A stretch of 64,000 nucleotides of DNA. Origin: an uncultured Kocuria sp. (GTDB lineage Bacteria > Actinomycetota > Actinomycetes > Actinomycetales > Micrococcaceae). The number at the start of each line of letters is the position of its first letter. Within the stretch, counting starts at the first letter, position 1. The notes below the pieces were generated by a model. The model had not been told where the DNA came from. It ran no database searches and saw nothing but the letters and a program-made list of their open reading frames with translations. Shown piece after piece: positions 46,497-54,241 of this stretch. A program made the position numbers and the translations under genes. The stretch is taken from assembly GCF_947500125.1 (NCBI RefSeq), contig NZ_CANMRA010000001.1, forward strand, positions 62,001 to 126,000, read 5' to 3'.

Positions 46497-46940
46497 TCAG
46501 CCGGGCAGACCGATGTGCACCCGTCCGTCCCGCACCTCGACCGGGTGCACCGGCAGGGCGGGTCCGTCGCCGGTGAGGCACCGGCCGGTCGCGAGGTCGT
46601 AGACCTCCTTGTGCAGCGGCGAGGCGACCGTGACGGCCGGGCCGCGGGAGCCGAGGATGCCGCGGGCCATCACGCAGGCCCCGGTGCGCGGGTCGCGGTG
46701 GTCGGCCGCGAGCACCGTCTCGGCGTCCACCCGGTACAGGGCCACCTGGCGCCCGGCCACCCGGGCGGCCTCGCCCCACAGGGGCTCGAGGTCGGCCAGC
46801 GCGCACACGTCGTGCCACGCGGTCCCGGCGGCACGGGCCGGGGCGTCCGGCGCCGTGGCGGCCGCGGTCACGGCCGTCATCCCCAGCGCCGGAGCCGGCG
46901 TCGGAATCGGGGTCGGAATCGGGGTCAGGGTCGTGCTCAC
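46497..46940 (-). CDS. nirD: Nitrite reductase small subunit (NirD)
   Basis: 147 residues. Partner of NirB in NADH-dependent reduction of nitrite to ammonium. A Rieske-like fold (about 40-147) without the cluster ligands, as is normal for NirD: WHDVCALADLEPLWG, ASPLHKEVYDLATGRCL and LPVHPVEVRDGRVHIGL. The first 20 residues are an odd low-complexity TPIPTPIPTPAPA stretch coded by a 12-bp repeat; translation could instead begin at Met21. GTG start with AGGAGG five bases upstream. Divergent from nirB rather than downstream of it, which is unusual because nirB-nirD are normally one operon. Confidence 0.9.
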   Translation of the reverse strand: MSTTLTPIPTPIPTPAPALGMTAVTAAATAPDAPARAAGTAWHDVCALADLEPLWGEAARVAGRQVALYRVDAETVLAADHRDPRTGACVMARGILGSRGPAVTVASPLHKEVYDLATGRCLTGDGPALPVHPVEVRDGRVHIGLPG

Positions 46941-47020
46941 GGGGGCCTCCTGCGGCTCGGCGGATCATCGGGGCGGATCGTCGGGCTCGACGCGTCGTGC
47001 TCGACGCTAGGCGGGGCGGA

Positions 47021-47056
47021 TGACCGGCACGCGCCGGCGCCGTTTCGCGCCGGTCA
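47021..47056. promoter_or_regulatory. Inverted repeat in the nirD-nirB gap
   Basis: TGACCGGC (47021-47028) pairs with GCCGGTCA (47049-47056). The 20-base spacer itself contains GCGCCGGCGC. It is 8 bp in both arms and lies on the nirD side of the control region. It could be an NnaR or other regulator site; I know no published match. Confidence 0.35.
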
Positions 47057-47085
47057 AAGCCCGCTCACACGGGGCGGGCGCCGTG

Positions 47086-47150
47086 GTGAGGAAGCCGAAA
47101 GGCGACCGGAACGGAGGGGCAACGGCGGGGCAATCCCCCGCTCCTAGAGT
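47086..47150 (+). promoter_or_regulatory. nirB promoter with GlnR-like box
   Basis: Pentamers GTGAG (47086), GAAAG (47097), GGAAC (47108) and GCAAC (47119) recur at exactly 11-bp steps. This fits the GlnR pattern GTnAC-n6-GAAAC repeated, with one or two mismatches in each. A -10 box TAGAGT is at 47145-47150 and no -35 hexamer precedes it, as expected for an activator-dependent promoter. Confidence 0.55.
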
Positions 47151-47192
47151 CGGCAGCGACGCCCCAGCCCCTCACCGTTCCCGGAGGTCCCC

Positions 47193-49817
47193 GTGCCGCG
47201 CTCCCCCTTCTCACCGCAGTCCCCGCAGCACGTCGTCGTGGTCGGCGGCGGGCCCGCCGCCCACCGCTTCGCGGAGGCGGTGCTCTCCGCGCAGGACCAC
47301 CACGTGCGCCTGACCGTGTTCGCCGACGAGCCGTGGACCCCCTACGACCGCGTCCAGCTGTCCAAGGCGCTCACGGGTCCCGACGGCGCGGTCGACCTGA
47401 CCCTGGGCGGCGGCACCGTGTGGCAGGACCCCCGGGTGGAGCTCCGCCAGGGCGTGAAGGCCCGGGAGATCGACCCCGCGGCGCGCACGGTCACGGCGGC
47501 CGACGGCACCGTCACCGGCTACGACGAGCTCGTCCTGGCCACCGGCTCCGACGCCGCCCGCCTGGACGTCCCCGGCGCCCACCACGCGTTCGTCTTCCGC
47601 ACCCTCGACGACGTCGCGGGGATCCGCGCCGAGGTCGAGCGGCTGCGCGCCCGCTACGGGCGCACCCCGCACGGCGTGGTGATCGGCGGGGGCCTGCTGG
47701 GTCTCGAGGCCGCGGGCGGGCTCCAGGAGCTCGGCGCGGAGGCCACGGTGGTGCACTCCCGCAAGTGGCTCATGAACGCCCAGCTGGACGAGGGCGCCGG
47801 CCGCTCCCTCAACGCCCTCATCTCCGCGCGCGGCGTGCGCCTGCACCTGGGCGAGCGCCCCTCCGGCGTGGGGCTGCGCAAGTCCGACGGCGAGGTGTGC
47901 GCCGTCGAGTTCCGGGACTCCCCCGACCTCGAGGCGGACCTGGTGATCGTGGCCACCGGCATCCGGGCCCGGGACCGGCTGGCCTTCAACGCGGGCCTGG
48001 AGACCGCCCCGCGCGGCGGCGTGGTGATCGACGAGGCCTGCCGCACCTCCGCGGAGCACGTGTGGGCGATCGGCGAGGTCGCCTCCTGGAACGGGGAGTG
48101 CCTCGGGCTCGTGGCCCCCGCGAACACCATGGCGGAGATCGTCGCGGACCGGCTCGCGGGCGGGCGCTCCAGCTTCGACGGGTTCGACACCGCGACCAAG
48201 CTCAAGCTCTCCGGCGTGGACGTCGCGTCCTTCGGCGACGCCTACGGCGAGACCGAGGACTGCCTCGAGGTCGTCTACGCGGACCCCGCCCGCGGGATGT
48301 ACCAGAAGGTCGTCACGACCCAGGACGCGAAGACCCTGCTGGGCGGGGTGTTCGTGGGCGACGCCGAGCCGTACAACGCGCTGCGCCCGCTGCTGGGCCG
48401 GGAGCTGCCCGGCGAGCCCGGTGCCTACCTCTCGGCGTCCGGCGGGGACGCCCCGGCCGGGGACCTGCCCGACGACGCCGTCATCTGCTCCTGCAACAAC
48501 GTCACGACCGGTTCCGTGCGGGAGCAGATCTCCTGCGGCGTGCACGAGATCGGTGAGCTGAAGACGTGCTCGCGGGCCGGCACGCAGTGCGGGTCCTGCG
48601 TCCCGATGCTCAAGAAGACCCTGGACCGGGAGCTGGCCAAGGCCGGCGTGGAGATCTCGAAGGCCCTGTGCGAGCACTTCGAGCTCTCCCGCGCCGAGCT
48701 CTTCGAGGCCGTGCGCGCCCTCGACCTGTCCTCCTGGGACGAGGTCGTCGCCCGCTTCGGCACCGGTCTGGGCTGCGACATCTGCAAGCCCGTGGTCGCC
48801 TCCGTGCTCGCCTCCCAGCGGGACGAGTACGTGCTCGACGCCGGCCGCGGCGCCCTGCAGGACACCAACGACCGGGCGCTGGCCAACATGCAGAAGGACG
48901 GCACCTACTCCGTGGTCCCGCGCGTGCCGGCCGGGGAGATCACCCCGGAGAAGCTCATCGTGCTCGGCGAGGTGGCCCGCAAGCACGGCCTGTACACGAA
49001 GATCACCGGAGCCCTGCGCGTGGACATGTTCGGGGCCCGGCTCGAGCAGCTGCCCGAGATCTGGCGGGAGCTCGTGGACGCCGGCTTCGAGTCCGGGCAG
49101 GCCTACGGCAAGGCCCTGCGCAACGTGAAGTCCTGCGTGGGCTCCACATGGTGCCGCTACGGGGTGCAGGACTCCGTGGGCATGGCCGTGCGGCTGGAGC
49201 TGCGCTACCGGGGGCTGCGCTCGCCGCACAAGTTCAAGATGGGCGTCTCGGGCTGCGCCCGCGAGTGCGCCGAGGCCCGCGGCAAGGACGTGGGCATCAT
49301 CTCCACGACCGACGGCTGGAACCTCTACACCGGCGGCAACGGCGGCGCGAACCCCGCCCACGCCCAGCTGCTGGCCCAGGGCCTGGACGACGAGACCCTG
49401 GTCCGGTACATCGACCGGTACCTCATGTACTACATCCGCACCGCGGACCGGATGCAGCGCACCGCCCGGTGGCAGGAGGAGCTCGACGGCGGGATCGACC
49501 ACGCGCGCGCCGTCGTCGTCGAGGACTCCCTGGGCATCGGCGAGGAGCTCGAGGCCGCCATGGCCCGGCACGTGGACCGCTACGAGGACGAGTGGGCCGC
49601 GACGCTGGCAGACCCCGAGCGGCTGCGCCGCTTCCGCTCCTTCGTCAACGACGCCGCCCCGGACGACTCCCAGGACTACGTGCTGGAGCGCGGTCAGCGC
49701 CGGCCCGCGACCGACGCCGAGCGCGCCGCCGCCGAGGTGGGCGAGGGCCCCGTGCTGCTGACCGGCCCGAGCATCCCCGTGCGCGAGGGCGCCGACGCCG
49801 CCGCGGCCGCCGAGTGA
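47193..49817 (+). CDS. nirB: Assimilatory nitrite reductase large subunit (NirB)
   Basis: 874 residues, normal length. Reduces nitrite to ammonium with NADH through FAD, iron-sulfur clusters and siroheme. Domains in order: FAD/NAD module (VVVGGGPAAHRFAEAV, about 10-25; VIGGGLLGLEAAGG, about 163-176), BFD-like [2Fe-2S] region (CSCNNVTTG, then CSRAGTQCGSC, about 431-471), and the siroheme/[4Fe-4S] half with ligands C648, C654, C688 and C692. GTG start with GGAGG five bases upstream. Faces nirD across a 252-bp control region. Its stop lies only 12 bases from the convergent DUF2252 gene. Confidence 0.97.
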   Translation: MPRSPFSPQSPQHVVVVGGGPAAHRFAEAVLSAQDHHVRLTVFADEPWTPYDRVQLSKALTGPDGAVDLTLGGGTVWQDPRVELRQGVKAREIDPAARTVTAADGTVTGYDELVLATGSDAARLDVPGAHHAFVFRTLDDVAGIRAEVERLRARYGRTPHGVVIGGGLLGLEAAGGLQELGAEATVVHSRKWLMNAQLDEGAGRSLNALISARGVRLHLGERPSGVGLRKSDGEVCAVEFRDSPDLEADLVIVATGIRARDRLAFNAGLETAPRGGVVIDEACRTSAEHVWAIGEVASWNGECLGLVAPANTMAEIVADRLAGGRSSFDGFDTATKLKLSGVDVASFGDAYGETEDCLEVVYADPARGMYQKVVTTQDAKTLLGGVFVGDAEPYNALRPLLGRELPGEPGAYLSASGGDAPAGDLPDDAVICSCNNVTTGSVREQISCGVHEIGELKTCSRAGTQCGSCVPMLKKTLDRELAKAGVEISKALCEHFELSRAELFEAVRALDLSSWDEVVARFGTGLGCDICKPVVASVLASQRDEYVLDAGRGALQDTNDRALANMQKDGTYSVVPRVPAGEITPEKLIVLGEVARKHGLYTKITGALRVDMFGARLEQLPEIWRELVDAGFESGQAYGKALRNVKSCVGSTWCRYGVQDSVGMAVRLELRYRGLRSPHKFKMGVSGCARECAEARGKDVGIISTTDGWNLYTGGNGGANPAHAQLLAQGLDDETLVRYIDRYLMYYIRTADRMQRTARWQEELDGGIDHARAVVVEDSLGIGEELEAAMARHVDRYEDEWAATLADPERLRRFRSFVNDAAPDDSQDYVLERGQRRPATDAERAAAEVGEGPVLLTGPSIPVREGADAAAAAE

Positions 49818-49829
49818 GACGACCGGGGG

Positions 49830-51143
49830 TCAGACGGCCGGCACGGCGCTGATCCCGCCCTCCCGGAACGCGTCGACGAACAGGGCGTGGTCGTGCCGGA
49901 CCGTGGCGGCGTAGTCCTCGGCGAAGTCGACGAGGTCCTCGACGAACTCCTCCTCCCGGCCCTCCAGCACGTCCATGATGGCGGTCTCCGTGCGGAACGG
50001 CACGAGGTCGTGGTCGCCGTCCTCGTCCGTGGAGCAGTGGATCTTGGCCGTGGCCTGCCCGAGGTCCCGCAGGACGGGGGCGATCTGGTCGGGTTCGGTG
50101 AGGTCGCCCCACTCCAGGTCCAGCGTGTAGGGGGAGAGCTCGGAGACGACGAAGGCCTGGCCCTCCAGCACGGTGTGGCCCAGGAGCGGGTCGGTGTGGG
50201 TCTGCAGCGACCGCTGGCTCACCACGGCGCGGTGGCCGTCGTCGGCGAAGAACTGCCGCACCCTTTCGTCGGTCACGATCCGGCTGGGGGCGGCTGTCTT
50301 GGCCTGCTTCATGGTGAGCACGATGTCGTTCTCCTGCGCCTCGTCGAAGCCCTCGATGAGGAGGTTGTAGGCCGGCAGCCCCGCGCTGCCGATGCCGAAG
50401 CCCTTCTTCCCCACGATGGCCTTGACCTTGTAGAACACCCGGCGCCGGGCCCGGTCGTCCTCCGGGACGGTGCCCAGGTAGTCCTCGAAGGCCGCCTCGA
50501 CCCTCTGCTGCTCGGCCTCGTCCAGGTGCCGGGTGGAGCCGTCCTCGGCGAAGTGCCGCTCGTAGGCGTCGATGACGGTCATCGACTCCAGGAACCGGGT
50601 CCGGCGGGCGGTGCGCGCGGCGTGCAGCACGTCGAGGACGGGCCCCTCGGCGTTGTCGAGGTGGAAGGCGAAGTCGGCGCTGCCGTCGGCCACGTAGTCG
50701 CGGACGCGGTCGAGATAGGCCCGCAGATAGGTCCGTGCGAGGTCGCGGGCGACCTCGGAGGGAAGCGCCTTCTGCCAGCACAGCAGGGACAGCGAGGCCA
50801 CGAAGCGGCGCAGGTCCCAGGAGAAGTGCCCCACGTAGGCCTCGTCGAAGTCGTTGACGTCGAAGGTCAGCCGGCCCTCGCTGCTCATGTAGGTGCCGAA
50901 GTTCTCCGCGTGCAGGTCCCCCTGGATCCAGACCCGGCTCGTGCGCTCGTCCGCCCAGGCGTCCTCCAGCTGCCCCATGTCGGCGTAGAACAGGGCCGCG
51001 CTGCCGCGGTAGAACGCGTACGGGTCCGCGGCCATCTTCCGGAACCGCGTCCGGAACGCGAGCGGGTTCGCGTGCATGAGGTCCTCCAGGGCCTCCACGA
51101 GGGTGTCCACGATGTGCTGCTGACGCTCGGCCGACTCAATCAT
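49830..51143 (-). CDS. DUF2252 family protein (kinase-like fold)
   Basis: 437 residues, whole-length DUF2252. The central motifs IQGDLHAENFGTY (about 73-85) and DVNDFDEAYVG (about 95-105) resemble the catalytic HxDxxxxN and DxD loops of aminoglycoside-phosphotransferase-like kinases. Substrate and activity are unknown. The ATG at 51143 is preceded by TAGGGT (51150-51155) with a six-base spacer and no ribosome site, so the message should be leaderless. Its 3' end is 12 bases from nirB, tail to tail, and no terminator fits in between. Confidence 0.9.
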   Translation of the reverse strand: MIESAERQQHIVDTLVEALEDLMHANPLAFRTRFRKMAADPYAFYRGSAALFYADMGQLEDAWADERTSRVWIQGDLHAENFGTYMSSEGRLTFDVNDFDEAYVGHFSWDLRRFVASLSLLCWQKALPSEVARDLARTYLRAYLDRVRDYVADGSADFAFHLDNAEGPVLDVLHAARTARRTRFLESMTVIDAYERHFAEDGSTRHLDEAEQQRVEAAFEDYLGTVPEDDRARRRVFYKVKAIVGKKGFGIGSAGLPAYNLLIEGFDEAQENDIVLTMKQAKTAAPSRIVTDERVRQFFADDGHRAVVSQRSLQTHTDPLLGHTVLEGQAFVVSELSPYTLDLEWGDLTEPDQIAPVLRDLGQATAKIHCSTDEDGDHDLVPFRTETAIMDVLEGREEEFVEDLVDFAEDYAATVRHDHALFVDAFREGGISAVPAV

Positions 51144-51301
51144 CCGGCGACCCTAGCGGGATCCCCTGGGAGCCGGGGCGACAGAGTCAGGGTGCTTCCC
51201 GGACGCCGGATCCGGCTCACGGAGGGGATGCGGTACCGGCAGACCGTGCGCCGCCGGCGCCGTGTTGGCGGTCCTCAGGTCCCGGGCCGTAGCGTGAGCG
51301 G

Positions 51302-51871
51302 ATGAGCACGAGAAGCAGAGCGGGATCGTGGGTGTTCCTCACGGCGGTGGCCGTGGCCGTGGCCAGTGCCCTGGGGCTGGGGCTGATGCAGCGCTGGGAC
51401 GGGATGCTGCGCTTCGCGGCGGTGACGGTGGTGCTGCTGCTGACCCGGCGGGCGAAGGTGCCCACCGGCTTCGTGGCGGCCTTCGCGGTATTGGTGCTGC
51501 TGGCGATGTGGGGGTCCGTGCAGCACTGGTATGCAGAAATCCCGCACTTCGACACGGTCGTCCACGTCCTGACCCCCGGCAGCCTGGCGGCGGTGTCCTA
51601 CTTCCTGCTGGTCGACGCCGGCCTGCTGCCCGATGCCCGCCGGCCCGGGGGCTCGGTCCGGGGGTGGGCGCCGGTGCTGTGGGTGACCCTGGTCGGATCG
51701 GCCGCGGCGGTGCTGTGGGAGTACTACGAGTGGGTCGTCGAGCAGATCAGCCCGCAGGGCATGCTGGTGGGCTACACGGACACGGTCGTGGACCTGTTCG
51801 CCGGGATGTGCGGCTCCCTGGTCGCCGGTCTTTTCGTGCTCCGCTGGGCGCGCCGGCACACCGGGAGCTGA
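51302..51871 (+). CDS. DUF2238 (YjdF-like) membrane protein
   Basis: 189 residues. About five or six membrane segments. Polar residues inside or next to them form the DUF2238 pattern: HFDTVVHVLTPG (about 81-92), WEYYEWVVEQ (about 139-148) and GYTDTVVDLFAGMCGSL (about 159-175). The clustered Asp, His and Glu suggest a metal site, but no activity is known to me. ATG with TAGCGT (51290-51295) six bases upstream, leaderless. Divergent from the DUF2252 gene. Confidence 0.8.
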   Translation: MSTRSRAGSWVFLTAVAVAVASALGLGLMQRWDGMLRFAAVTVVLLLTRRAKVPTGFVAAFAVLVLLAMWGSVQHWYAEIPHFDTVVHVLTPGSLAAVSYFLLVDAGLLPDARRPGGSVRGWAPVLWVTLVGSAAAVLWEYYEWVVEQISPQGMLVGYTDTVVDLFAGMCGSLVAGLFVLRWARRHTGS

Positions 51872-52075
51872 ATCCCCCAGCATCGACCCCGAGCCGATCG
51901 GGTCCTGCGGTCCTTGGGCGGCTTGACCCGCCGGCCGGACCGGCGCCTGACCGTGACCGCCCGGGCGCATGGCTGTTCCTTGTCCCTTCCCTTGCCGCGA
52001 GCCGTGCCGGTCCCTCTAGGGTGGGGCATGGCCACGGGCGAGGCAGCCCGCACCGATCCGAGGAGCAGTGCAGCG

Positions 52076-52963
52076 ATGACCGACGTGACATCCTTCGACG
52101 GGACCCGGCTGGCGTTGCACATCTGGGGGCCCGCCGACGCCCCCATCGTCGTGCTGGTGCACGGCCTCGGTCTCTCCAGCGACTCCTGGGGGACGGTCCC
52201 GGACCTGCTCGCCGCGGAGCACCTCGTGGTGGCCTACGACCTGCGCGGGCACGCCCAGAGCGGTGACGCCCGCAGCGGCGACTACTCCATGGAAGCCCAT
52301 GCGAAGGACCTCGACGCGGTGCTGCGCGCCGTCGTCCCCGACGGTTCGGCCGCCGTGGTGGTCGGCAACAGCCTCGGCGGGGGGATCGTCGTCGCCCGCG
52401 CCCACCACTGCGGCAACGACCGTGTCGCCGGGGCCGTGTTCGCCGGCTCCGGCGGATCCACCGTCACCTTCCCCGGCTTCCCGGCACGCGACCTGCCGGC
52501 ACCGGTGCAGGCGGCCCTGCGCCTGGGCTGGATGAAGGTGCTGCGCACCGTCGTGCTGGTCGGCAAGCGGATCCGGTCTCTGGAGGTCCTGTCCGACCGG
52601 CTCGTCCGCCGGTTCGCCTTCACCTCCGAGGCTCCGCGCGAACTCGTCGCCAGGGTGCGGGAGGACTTCCTCAACAGCCGGCCTCGCGCCCTGGCCCGCA
52701 CCACGCTGGCCAGCATCAGCCATGACGGCAGCCGGATGGCCCCGGACCTGACGGTGCCCACCCTGGTCATCCACGGCAGCGCGGACCCCGAGGTGTCCGA
52801 GGAAGAACTGCGCAGACTGATGGGGGCGCTGCCCGACGGCGAACTCCTCAGCCTCCCCGACGAGGGCCACATGCTGCCCCTGACCCGCCCCCAGCTCGTC
52901 GCCGAGCAGGTGGCACGCTGGGTCGCCCACGTCCTCCCCGCGGCAGACCCGGCCGGCGGGTAA
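52076..52963 (+). CDS. Alpha/beta hydrolase
   Basis: 295 residues. Classic alpha/beta hydrolase fold: oxyanion HGLGLSS (about 28-34), nucleophile elbow GNSLGGG (S about 98), Asp in VIHGSADPEV (about 240-249) and His in PDEGHML (about 265-271). Probably an esterase, lactonase or haloperoxidase-like enzyme; the substrate is unknown. ATG 52076 has AGGAG ten bases upstream and starts right at the domain. A TAGGGT hexamer at 52017-52022 would give a transcript beginning near an in-frame ATG at 52028, so a form 16 residues longer is possible. Confidence 0.85.
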   Translation: MTDVTSFDGTRLALHIWGPADAPIVVLVHGLGLSSDSWGTVPDLLAAEHLVVAYDLRGHAQSGDARSGDYSMEAHAKDLDAVLRAVVPDGSAAVVVGNSLGGGIVVARAHHCGNDRVAGAVFAGSGGSTVTFPGFPARDLPAPVQAALRLGWMKVLRTVVLVGKRIRSLEVLSDRLVRRFAFTSEAPRELVARVREDFLNSRPRALARTTLASISHDGSRMAPDLTVPTLVIHGSADPEVSEEELRRLMGALPDGELLSLPDEGHMLPLTRPQLVAEQVARWVAHVLPAADPAGG

Positions 52964-53109
52964 AGCGTCAGGCAGTCGGGCAGGCCGTCAGTGGGGGCGG
53001 CCGCCGCCGCGCCTGAGTGTCTCCTCGGCACATCCGGCGAAGTCACACCGGAGACCGTCACGGGCCGGTCACGTTTCCGGCCGGGTCCGGTCCACTGGCG
53101 CCTCGGCTG

Positions 53110-53139
53110 TTGAAAAGGACCACTCAGGGTGCTTACGGT
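53110..53139 (+). promoter_or_regulatory. Promoter of the lipoprotein gene
   Basis: -35 TTGAAA (53110-53115), an 18-bp spacer and -10 TACGGT (53134-53139), about 80 bases before the start codon. The rest of the 256-bp gap (52964-53219) shows nothing else clear. Confidence 0.5.
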
Positions 53140-53219
53140 CGGCCGGTCCACCGCAGGTTCGCCGCGCACCGGTCCCACCGCACCGGGCCCACCGCAGCAA
53201 CTCATCCAGGAGGCACCGA

Positions 53220-53753
53220 ATGACCACTCGTGATCGCCGCCCCACCGCCCGCACCGCCGCCGCAGCCCTGGCCGCCGTCGCCGGACTGGGCCTGGCCGGG
53301 TGCAGCACCGAAGGCCCCGAGACCGGCACCGACGTCGAGGACGTCACCGAGGGCGAGGTTCTGGAGTCCTCCCCCGCCCCGGAGAACAATCCCACGGCCG
53401 GGGACACCTTCATCGGCAACTACGACCAGGACTTCTACGACGACCGCGAGACCTACGTCGGTCAGGAGGTCACTCTCACGGCCGAGGTCGGCCAAGTCAT
53501 CGACGACGACGCCTTCGTGATCGCCGGCACCGCGGGAACCACTGTGGACCGGCTGCTGGTGCTCTACGACATGGACCAGGTCGACATCGAGGAGGGCCAG
53601 GTCGTGGAGGTCACCGGCACCGTCCAGCAGGCCTTCGACCTGCCCACCATCGAGGACGAGAAGCAGAAGGACCTCGAGGACGAGCTCTACGCCGACCACG
53701 ACCAGCAGCCCTACGTCGAGGCCGCCGAGGTGCAGTTGATGCCGGAGGAGTAG
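53220..53753 (+). CDS. Secreted lipoprotein, small OB-fold-like domain
   Basis: 177 residues. A signal peptide with lipobox GLAGC places the lipidated cysteine at C28, so the protein is anchored outside the membrane. The mature part is strongly acidic (many Asp/Glu). Its core FIGNYDQDFYDDRETYVGQEVTLTAEVGQVID (located by ends at about 65 and 96) and QVVEVTGTVQQAF look like strands of an OB fold as in small bacterial DUF lipoproteins. Function unknown. ATG with AGGAGG six bases upstream. Confidence 0.82.
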   Translation: MTTRDRRPTARTAAAALAAVAGLGLAGCSTEGPETGTDVEDVTEGEVLESSPAPENNPTAGDTFIGNYDQDFYDDRETYVGQEVTLTAEVGQVIDDDAFVIAGTAGTTVDRLLVLYDMDQVDIEEGQVVEVTGTVQQAFDLPTIEDEKQKDLEDELYADHDQQPYVEAAEVQLMPEE

Positions 53754-53789
53754 AGACCCCACCGAGCCGAGAATCGGACGTCCCGGAGA

Positions 53790-53860
53790 GCAGGGCCGCC
53801 CCTGTCCGCACATGGACAGAGGCGGCCCCTGCACGAGGACACGCTCGTGCAGGGGCCGCC
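53790..53860. terminator. Two overlapping alternative hairpins
   Basis: Hairpin A pairs 53790-53807 with 53814-53832 (two bulges). Hairpin B pairs 53821-53837 with 53844-53860, a perfect 17 bp. They share GGCGGCCCCTGC (53821-53832), so only one can form at a time. They lie between the lipoprotein gene and the leftward small reading frame. Confidence 0.8.
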
Positions 53861-53890
53861 CCCCGGGGCCGGGCGACCCGGCCCCGGTCC

Positions 53891-54086
53891 TCACTCCTGC
53901 TCGAGGACCTCCCCGCTGGTGGCCATGATGTAGGGCTCACCCTCGAAGTCCGTGAAGGTACGGCGGCGTCCCCGCGGTCCTCGGCGGCGGCCCGGCGCTC
54001 GGCCGGTGTTGCGGTGATCCGTCCCCGCTGGACGACCGGCTCCTTCTGCGGCGGGACGGCCATGACAGTGAAGACCCTCGAACCCA
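53891..54086 (-). pseudogene. Possible frameshifted small gene
   Basis: Two coding-like segments with very high GC at third codon positions lie in different frames. The first begins at ATG 54086 or 54063 (MAVPPQKEPVVQRGRITA and onwards to about 53970). The second ends in FTDFEGEPYIMATSGEV plus LEQE and a stop at 53891. A single-base change near 53965-53985 would join them into a protein of about 60 residues. I do not recognise the family. A sequencing error, a real disruption or chance are all possible. The gap from 53861 to 54241 holds nothing else clear. Confidence 0.3.
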
Positions 54087-54241
54087 TCGGGGTGGCGGGG
54101 CCCACGTCTTCCACATCCGGAATCAGTCCCCAGAGCCACGCTCCCCGCTCCGCACAGTCGCCGCGACGGTGCAAAGCGGCCGGTGCGGAATCGGAAACCT
54201 GGGGAAACACCACGGTCACAGGACCGACCTACGCTCGGAGC

